Assembly (NCBI GenBank): GCA_026387665.1 | Contig: JAPLLG010000013.1 | Coordinates: 248,001-312,000 of the forward strand | DNA length: 64,000 bases | DNA from: Nitrospirota bacterium | GTDB lineage: Bacteria; Nitrospirota; Nitrospiria; Nitrospirales; Nitrospiraceae | Reading direction: 5' to 3' | Part shown: positions 59,115-64,000 of the stretch, in pieces | Layout: each line of letters starts with the position of its first letter | Position numbering within the stretch: position 1 is the stretch's first letter | Program-made: the position numbers and the translations under genes | Notes under the pieces: model-generated | Told to the model about the DNA's origin: nothing | The model's input: only the letters and a program-made list of their open reading frames with translations | The model's database searches: none

Positions 59115-59612
59115 ATGTCTGTCTCCAAGTGGCACAAAAATCTGTGGTGTGCGTGGATGTTGGCGCTGAGCGTGCCTCTGTGCCCGCTCGCAGGGAGCGC
59201 CAAGTCGTCAGAGACCTGGCTCATTACGCCGGAAGAAGCGGCGATGGCGCCGGCTGTTGACGCCAATGGAATCTCAGGGGGCGGTCTTACTGATATCGGG
59301 CGTGAGGACATCAACGCTGGCCCGGAGATCGAGATCCTCAAGCCGGCCGATGGAGGGCGCGTGCCGAGTCCGGTGGAAGTCGCTGTTCGATTCATCCCCC
59401 GATTAGGTGCGGTGGATCTAGCCAGTTTGAAGGTCAGTATTGTGAAGTTTATTACGATCGATATCACGGATCGGATCAGGCCCTATGCGACGGCCGAGGG
59501 CATTCAGCTCAAAGAGGCCAACATTCCCTCCGGCAAACACCGGGTGCGGATTACCGTCTCGGATAAGGCGGGGGGAGTTAGCATTAAAGAATTATGGCTG
59601 GAAGTGTTATGA
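59115..59612 (+). CDS. Exported hypothetical with an Ig-like domain
   Basis: 165 residues from ATG 59115 (AAGGAG eight bases upstream). Signal peptide ends CPLAGSAKSS. C-terminal domain: PEIEILKPADGGRVPSPVEVAVRFIPRLGAV then GKHRVRITVSDKAGGVSIKELWLEVL, a beta-sandwich pattern like bacterial Ig. Likely binds another envelope protein; the partner is not known. Confidence 0.75.
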   Translation: MSVSKWHKNLWCAWMLALSVPLCPLAGSAKSSETWLITPEEAAMAPAVDANGISGGGLTDIGREDINAGPEIEILKPADGGRVPSPVEVAVRFIPRLGAVDLASLKVSIVKFITIDITDRIRPYATAEGIQLKEANIPSGKHRVRITVSDKAGGVSIKELWLEVL

Positions 59613-59668
59613 GCGGGGCATCAACGGAGCCGCGGGATTTGAGACCTAAGACAGGAGGGGAGAGATAC

Positions 59669-60661
59669 ATGACAACGACACGACGGACCCGATGGTTGAG
59701 CGTGACCCTCTTGTTGTTCGGCCTGTTGGTCGGACGCGAATGGGGCAGCGCGGCGCAGGAGAGTGGGGCGACCGAGTTCGACCCGCAAGTTATTTACGCC
59801 AATTCGTCCCAATCGGTGGTGCTTGTGATGGGGGCCTCGGGCGAGATGGCTATGTCCGGAACGGGTTCTATCATTCATCGTGATGGGCTCGTGCTGACTA
59901 ATGCCCATGTGGTGATCAACAAAGAAACCGGTGAGCCGTACGAGCGGCTCTGGGTGTTTCTCAAGCCGGAGCGCCTGACCGGTAATAATCAGAAAGATCT
60001 GACACGTCGCGTGAAGGCGCAGCTCGTGGCCGCCGACCGGGAGCTGGATCTGGCGGTTTTGAAATTAGAGCAACTTCCCCAGCCGATGTCGGTCATGCCG
60101 TTTGGCGATTCCGACCGCGTGCAAATCGGCGATCGTGTGGCGGCGATCGGGCATCCGGAACAGGGTGGACTGTGGAGTCTCACCACCGGCGTGATCAGCG
60201 CGTCCTTCGACGATTACAATAATGTCGCCGGCAAGCACATGTTTCAGACTGAGGCGAGTCTCAATCGCGGCAATTCCGGCGGGCCTCTGGTGAACGCTGA
60301 TGGGCAGCAAGTGGGCATCAACACGGCCATCGCGCGCAAGGCCAAAGACGGGCTGGCGATCACCAGCGTAAATTTTTCCGTGAAATCTGGCGTCGCGCGA
60401 GCATGGCTGGCGCAGCAGGGCGTGCAGGTGGCCGTCGCGGCACCGATGGCGCGACCAGCGCCGTCCGTGGCTAAGCAGGCGGAAACAGTCGTAGCTCCGG
60501 CGGCGCCTCCGGCGGTTCCGACGCCGAAGGCAAAAGTGGAGTCCCTGCCGCCCCCTCGTCCCTTCAATATGGATCAGCTAGTGAAGGGGCTGGCGCACGT
60601 CGAACAAGATTTAGAGCAGCAAATGGAACAAATGGAAGCAGAAATTAAGAAACGGCGATAG
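59669..60661 (+). CDS. Exported trypsin-like serine protease without PDZ domain
   Basis: 330 residues from ATG 59669 (AGGAGGGG about 14 bases upstream). A signal peptide (LSVTLLLFGLLVGREWGSAA) precedes an S1C fold with triad His in LVLTNAHVVINKE, Asp in RELDLAVLKLE and Ser in NRGNSGGPLVNADG. The C-terminus has no PDZ; after an Ala/Pro-rich linker comes a short coiled coil (QDLEQQMEQMEAEIKKRR). Probably a periplasmic protease devoted to this locus. An ATG at 59609 would add 20 residues. Confidence 0.88.
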   Translation: MTTTRRTRWLSVTLLLFGLLVGREWGSAAQESGATEFDPQVIYANSSQSVVLVMGASGEMAMSGTGSIIHRDGLVLTNAHVVINKETGEPYERLWVFLKPERLTGNNQKDLTRRVKAQLVAADRELDLAVLKLEQLPQPMSVMPFGDSDRVQIGDRVAAIGHPEQGGLWSLTTGVISASFDDYNNVAGKHMFQTEASLNRGNSGGPLVNADGQQVGINTAIARKAKDGLAITSVNFSVKSGVARAWLAQQGVQVAVAAPMARPAPSVAKQAETVVAPAAPPAVPTPKAKVESLPPPRPFNMDQLVKGLAHVEQDLEQQMEQMEAEIKKRR

Positions 60662-60670
60662 GAGAAAACC

Positions 60671-61249
60671 ATGTCTACCAGCAAGTCACCAGGAAGAACG
60701 AGATCGAGGCGACACACTATAAACCGAATGCTCATAGCATTTTTGGCGGTGAGCCTGTGCGTCGGTCTCCTTCCGGCCTGGGCGAGCGCCGGTGACGCGC
60801 CAGCCGAGAAACTCGACTGCCGCGTCTACGACAAGAAAATCAGCAAGGTTGGGCTGGGCTTCATGGTTGGCGGATTTTTATTTAAAGCCGGCCCGGAGGT
60901 CAGCTATAGCGCCCAGCAAGGTGTGGCCTGGGACCGCACCGTGCAATCGTTCATCGTGCGCTACGTCGAACTGTGCGAACGGTATAACGCCGGACTCGTT
61001 ACCAAAAGCGAGTATGGGCAGCGCCTAACCCAGATGGAGGGGATTTATAAAGAGGCGCAAGAAGTCGAGAGTAAGCTCTATGAGGCCACGCGCAATCGCG
61101 CCAAGGAGTCTTCCAGTGAATTGGACGAGTTGGTGGGACGCAAGAAGCCGTCCGCGTCGGATAGCGCCACGCAGGCGAGTGTCCTCGACGAATCCATCAA
61201 TAGACTAGCTGGGCGCATTGGGCAGCTTGAACCGATCAACATACGCTGA
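60671..61249 (+). CDS. Exported hypothetical protein (192 aa)
   Basis: 192 residues from ATG 60671 (SD AGGAG seven bases upstream). Signal peptide (LIAFLAVSLCVGLLPAWASAG). Mature part: LDCRVYDKKISKVGLGFMVGGFLFKAGPEVSYSAQQG, and a helical region KSEYGQRLTQMEGIYKEAQEVESKLYEATRN. Two Cys could form a disulfide. Family unknown. Nine bases after the protease gene, so in the same operon. Confidence 0.75.
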   Translation: MSTSKSPGRTRSRRHTINRMLIAFLAVSLCVGLLPAWASAGDAPAEKLDCRVYDKKISKVGLGFMVGGFLFKAGPEVSYSAQQGVAWDRTVQSFIVRYVELCERYNAGLVTKSEYGQRLTQMEGIYKEAQEVESKLYEATRNRAKESSSELDELVGRKKPSASDSATQASVLDESINRLAGRIGQLEPINIR

Positions 61250-61418
61250 AGCCAGCCAGGTCTGTTCCTCGGTGGACATGTTGGTGCGCCAGGGGCGCAG
61301 GCTCTCCTCCTCATGCGTAGAGGCGTTTCTCGGATGTCGGAAACGGGTTGAGAATAATGGGTTGCAGAAAAAATGAGCAACAGGAAAACGAGTGGTTCAC
61401 TTACCCAAGGAGGTCTTT

Positions 61419-62066
61419 ATGCGAAAGCAACGACAGGTCATTATCCTTAGCGTGCTGGTCTTGCTGGCCGTTAGTGCTGGCTGTACCGAACAAAAGCCAA
61501 TGGGGCAAGAGGCCGGCGGGCTGGCCCGGACTGACACGCCGATTCAGGATGTGAAGACCTTGCCTAAATGGGTTGCCCAAAGGGGCGCGGCCTTCAGCGG
61601 CGAAAAGCGCGTGTTCTACGGCGCTGGCAACGCGTCAGGCCTACAGAATCCGAGCTTGCGGCGCAAGTCGGCGGAAGGGCAAGCGCGGCGTGACATCGCG
61701 CAGACCATGCAAACATATGTGGCAGCGTTACAGAAACAGTACTTGGCTGAAACTACCGCAGGCGACATGAGCAAGCAGAGCGTCGAACAGCATATCACCG
61801 ACACCATGAAGCAGGTGACGGAAGCCACGCTCGTGGGGTCGCAGATCGTCGAGTACTGGGAGAATCCGCTACGCAACGAATCCTATGCCCTGGCGCGGCT
61901 GGATTTGGAGCAGTTTCTTGATGTGATGAAGAGCTATCAATCCGCGGTGGGCAATGGCAAAGAGTTGGATGCTAAGGTGCGTGAGTACGTTCGGAAGAAC
62001 GCGGAGAAGGCGCATGACGAACTGAACGCGGAACTCGGCAAGAAGGGCCAGTCGTCGGCCCAGTAA
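61419..62066 (+). CDS. LPP20-like lipoprotein (paralogue 2)
   Basis: 215 residues from ATG 61419 (SD AAGGAGG five bases upstream). Lipobox SAGC. Nearly identical to the first 220 residues of the 57360 gene but lacks its C-terminal repeat region. The two genes even share the codons around the QNPSLRR block, so the duplication is recent or corrected by gene conversion. Confidence 0.87.
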   Translation: MRKQRQVIILSVLVLLAVSAGCTEQKPMGQEAGGLARTDTPIQDVKTLPKWVAQRGAAFSGEKRVFYGAGNASGLQNPSLRRKSAEGQARRDIAQTMQTYVAALQKQYLAETTAGDMSKQSVEQHITDTMKQVTEATLVGSQIVEYWENPLRNESYALARLDLEQFLDVMKSYQSAVGNGKELDAKVREYVRKNAEKAHDELNAELGKKGQSSAQ

Positions 62067-62162
62067 GAGAGCCCTGTCTCCACGCGGCGCACGAAGGCAG
62101 GCATTCGGTCATTGAAGATCGTGCTGTCGTCATAATTTGTTCTCGAAGAAGGTGGTGAAGGT

Positions 62163-63338
62163 ATGCGGGCGTGGAGACGAAACGGAGGTAGTCGGGGTGG
62201 GTTGTCGTCCCTCTTATGGGCGTGTCTCCTCATCGTAAGCGCCTGCCAGGCAGTGCCTGGGCCTCAGGCGAAGAACGATGAGCCCAGTTCCTCGCCAAAA
62301 GAGGGGATGGCTGTGGCGCAGCGTGAGCTGAACGCTGAGTTGCGCGGGACGACAGGGACCGCATCGCTTGAGGGGCCGCCGCCAAGCCCGGGGCCTGTGG
62401 CTCCACTGCTGCAACCGCCAATGTCTTGGCAGAAAGCTCCAGAGCGTTCACCGCAACGTGCGGCCTCCGCCGGATCAATCGGAAGCTCATCCAGCCAGGA
62501 GGGCATCAAGGTGCTCCAGCGTGATCCCGCCGGCTGTACCTGGGTCGAAGCGGTCGGGACCGCATCTTTCGGACAGAACGATACTAGGCATCAGGCCAAG
62601 GCCCAAGCCGTTTCGGATGCCAGGGCTAAAGCGATCGAGGGGTTTCTTGGCGTCAAGGTGCAGGATCGTTTTATGAATTTCCAGCAGGAAAGCTCCCTCA
62701 AGGGACAAGTTCAGCTGACGGAGAGCCTGCTCCGCGTAACCCAACTGGGACGGATCCTCAAGGAGAAAGTATTGCGGTCCGGCCCTCAGGACGTGGGGGA
62801 CTGTGCCGGTTGTCAGTTCACCGCCCACATTCAGACCTGTATCGTGCCTCTGTCGGATACCGGCGATAAAAACTTTCAGACCAATCTGACCCTCAATCGT
62901 GCGACTTTTGTGGACGGGGACGAAGGTGTAATGCAGGTGACCGTCACCAAAGACGCGTATGTTTATATCTACAGCGTGGAGCTGGATTGGAACGCCGGCT
63001 TGCTGTTCCCTAACGACTATGCGGGCGATAACCACCTCAAGGCCGGTGAGACCTTGACCTTTCCCTCGGAAGAACTCAGGAGGAAGGGGCAAAAGGTCTT
63101 GGCCCGCCTGCCGTCCGGCGCCAAGGTCTCAGCCGAAATGATACGGGTTATTGTTTCCAAGGTTCCGCTTCCTCGCGATCTCTACGATCCGCAGATGCAG
63201 CAGCGCGAGCGAGCTACGGACCGTGCTGTGACGGAAATAGAAGGCACCGGCTCGTTTCTGAATCTGTTGCACAAGTTGCACCGCAGCGACATCGAATGGA
63301 TCGAGGATGCACAGGCCTTTACGATACATCAGCGCTAA
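62163..63338 (+). CDS. Lipoprotein with LPP20-like and DUF4384-like domains
   Basis: 391 residues from ATG 62163 (GAAGG nearby). Lipobox VSAC. Pro/Ser-rich linker to about residue 120. First domain: CTWVEAVGTASFGQNDTRHQAKAQ, RAKAIEGFLGVKVQDRFMNF. Second domain 230-390: DAYVYIYSVELDWNAGLLFPN, GETLTFPSEELRR (DUF4384-like). The family occurs in envelope proteins and in conflict systems; the function is unknown. Belongs to the lipoprotein locus. Confidence 0.82.
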   Translation: MRAWRRNGGSRGGLSSLLWACLLIVSACQAVPGPQAKNDEPSSSPKEGMAVAQRELNAELRGTTGTASLEGPPPSPGPVAPLLQPPMSWQKAPERSPQRAASAGSIGSSSSQEGIKVLQRDPAGCTWVEAVGTASFGQNDTRHQAKAQAVSDARAKAIEGFLGVKVQDRFMNFQQESSLKGQVQLTESLLRVTQLGRILKEKVLRSGPQDVGDCAGCQFTAHIQTCIVPLSDTGDKNFQTNLTLNRATFVDGDEGVMQVTVTKDAYVYIYSVELDWNAGLLFPNDYAGDNHLKAGETLTFPSEELRRKGQKVLARLPSGAKVSAEMIRVIVSKVPLPRDLYDPQMQQRERATDRAVTEIEGTGSFLNLLHKLHRSDIEWIEDAQAFTIHQR

Positions 63339-63438
63339 ACTCGGGCTATGAGCCTGATGCGGACTTTTCTGTTTTTGACATGTCTGCAGCATAGAGAGTT
63401 AGCGTACGGATATTTCAGGTGCGACGCGCGTCATCATA

Positions 63439-63609
63439 ATGAGCGATAAGGAGGGTGGGTGGGCTGCTGCCGGTTTCAACGGCACCGAGTTAAGTGAGAT
63501 CGAACGTGCAGAGGACTGCAAGCAATGCAACAACGAGCAGCCGCCACAGTTGATGGGCAGTCCCGTGATGCTCGAAAATGGTGGCGGTCGGTTGATGGAG
63601 CTGCGATGA
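63439..63609 (+). CDS. Small ORF overlapping the next lipoprotein (56 aa)
   Basis: 56 residues, ATG 63439 to TGA 63607-63609. The stop overlaps the ATG of the next gene (ATGA), the same coupling as seen elsewhere in the window. One CxxC (DCKQCN), no signal peptide or membrane segment. No SD upstream. It could be a decayed gene end. Confidence 0.4.
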   Translation: MSDKEGGWAAAGFNGTELSEIERAEDCKQCNNEQPPQLMGSPVMLENGGGRLMELR

Positions 63610-64000
63610 ATCGCTTTTCTTTTTTTCCGGTGGTCATGGTGTTACTGCTGCTGTCAGGGTGTATGACGCCTCCTGAACGAGTCGACCCTTTTGCAGATTT
63701 AACCTCAGCGACGTCACCCTATAAAGATTTAACGTTAGGCCTGGTCTTGTCACAGAACACGAAAAGCGCCTCTCGATATGCACAGCAGCTTGATCGCATG
63801 AGAAGTACTTTGAATCCTGGATTTGGCGAAGGATCTGCGGGCCAGAAAGTATTTGAGAATATTGCCGCGCTGTTCAGGAGGAACTTTAAGACCTTTATCA
63901 AGATTGAAACGGCGGCGGATGCCCAAAGAATCAACGCCGATGTGGTAGCAATTTTGGATGTGTACACGCAGCTTCCCAATTCCAACTTCGAAGATGCCAA
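63606..64000 (+). CDS. Putative lipoprotein, N-terminal part (runs off window)
   Basis: 131 codons from ATG 63606 to the window edge without a stop. Lipobox LLLSGC (FFPVVMVLLLLSGC). Mature part: YKDLTLGLVLSQNTKSASRY, FKTFIKIETAADAQRINADVVAILDVYTQ. The pattern (short strand, helix, INADVVAILDV) resembles the GNA1162/CsgG-like lipoproteins. Another envelope component of the locus. Confidence 0.7.
   Translation, partial: MNRFSFFPVVMVLLLLSGCMTPPERVDPFADLTSATSPYKDLTLGLVLSQNTKSASRYAQQLDRMRSTLNPGFGEGSAGQKVFENIAALFRRNFKTFIKIETAADAQRINADVVAILDVYTQLPNSNFEDA

Overview
The window looks like a chromosomal segment of a high-GC, Gram-negative bacterium. LptE, two SurA/PrsA-type periplasmic foldases, ADP-heptose pathway genes (gmhA, rfaE2), a Tol-Pal-type thioesterase and many lipoproteins show an outer membrane with LPS. 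The gene content and the dispersed palindromic repeats fit Nitrospirota (Nitrospira-like). That taxonomic call is an inference from recall of such genomes, not from a search.

Layout. 1-5.4 kb, minus strand: rfaE2, mfd, a PrsA-like lipoprotein foldase and the start of surA. 5.8-10.7 kb: a 1633-residue hybrid histidine kinase. 10.7-14.3 kb, minus: gmhA, a conserved enzyme-like protein, a SprT-like metalloprotein and dinB. 14.4-18.9 kb: an orphan CARF-domain protein without a CRISPR array, an S23 four-helix-bundle gene between inverted repeats, ybgC plus a 37-residue membrane protein, a CBS-domain membrane protein and a secreted thermonuclease. 19-28 kb: hemL, a secreted RNase with its barstar inhibitor, pyruvate kinase, a phosphoglycolate-phosphatase-like HAD protein and a paired M16 protease operon. 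28-36 kb: an HTH/metallo-beta-lactamase fusion, two membrane metalloprotease candidates, M20 peptidase, an Mrr-type nuclease and repeats. 36-50 kb: aat, an ECF sigma/anti-sigma/cupredoxin operon, der, leuS, lptE, holA, rpsT, pyrF. 50.3-52.7 kb: tRNA-His followed by a small island bounded by a 20-bp copy of the tRNA 3' end, holding a yeast-like cytosine deaminase, a SnoaL-like protein and a broken thermonuclease. 52.8-53.4 kb: a VapBC pair. 53.7-64 kb: a locus of almost wholly exported proteins (a 971-residue single-span membrane protein, LPP20-type lipoproteins, a trypsin-like protease, a DUF4384-like lipoprotein) with two sigma-54-type promoter matches.

Three things stand out. First, a family of about 125-bp inverted repeats is placed so that in five of six full copies the TAG at the repeat border is the stop codon of the adjacent gene. 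Second, the envelope locus at the right end, with a near-identical duplicated lipoprotein and sigma-54 promoters, looks like an undescribed cell-envelope module. Third, small conflict or defence-type modules are scattered about: orphan CARF, barnase/barstar, VapBC, an antitoxin remnant, Mrr, and a tRNA island. All functional calls are by motif and family recognition by eye; no searches were run.
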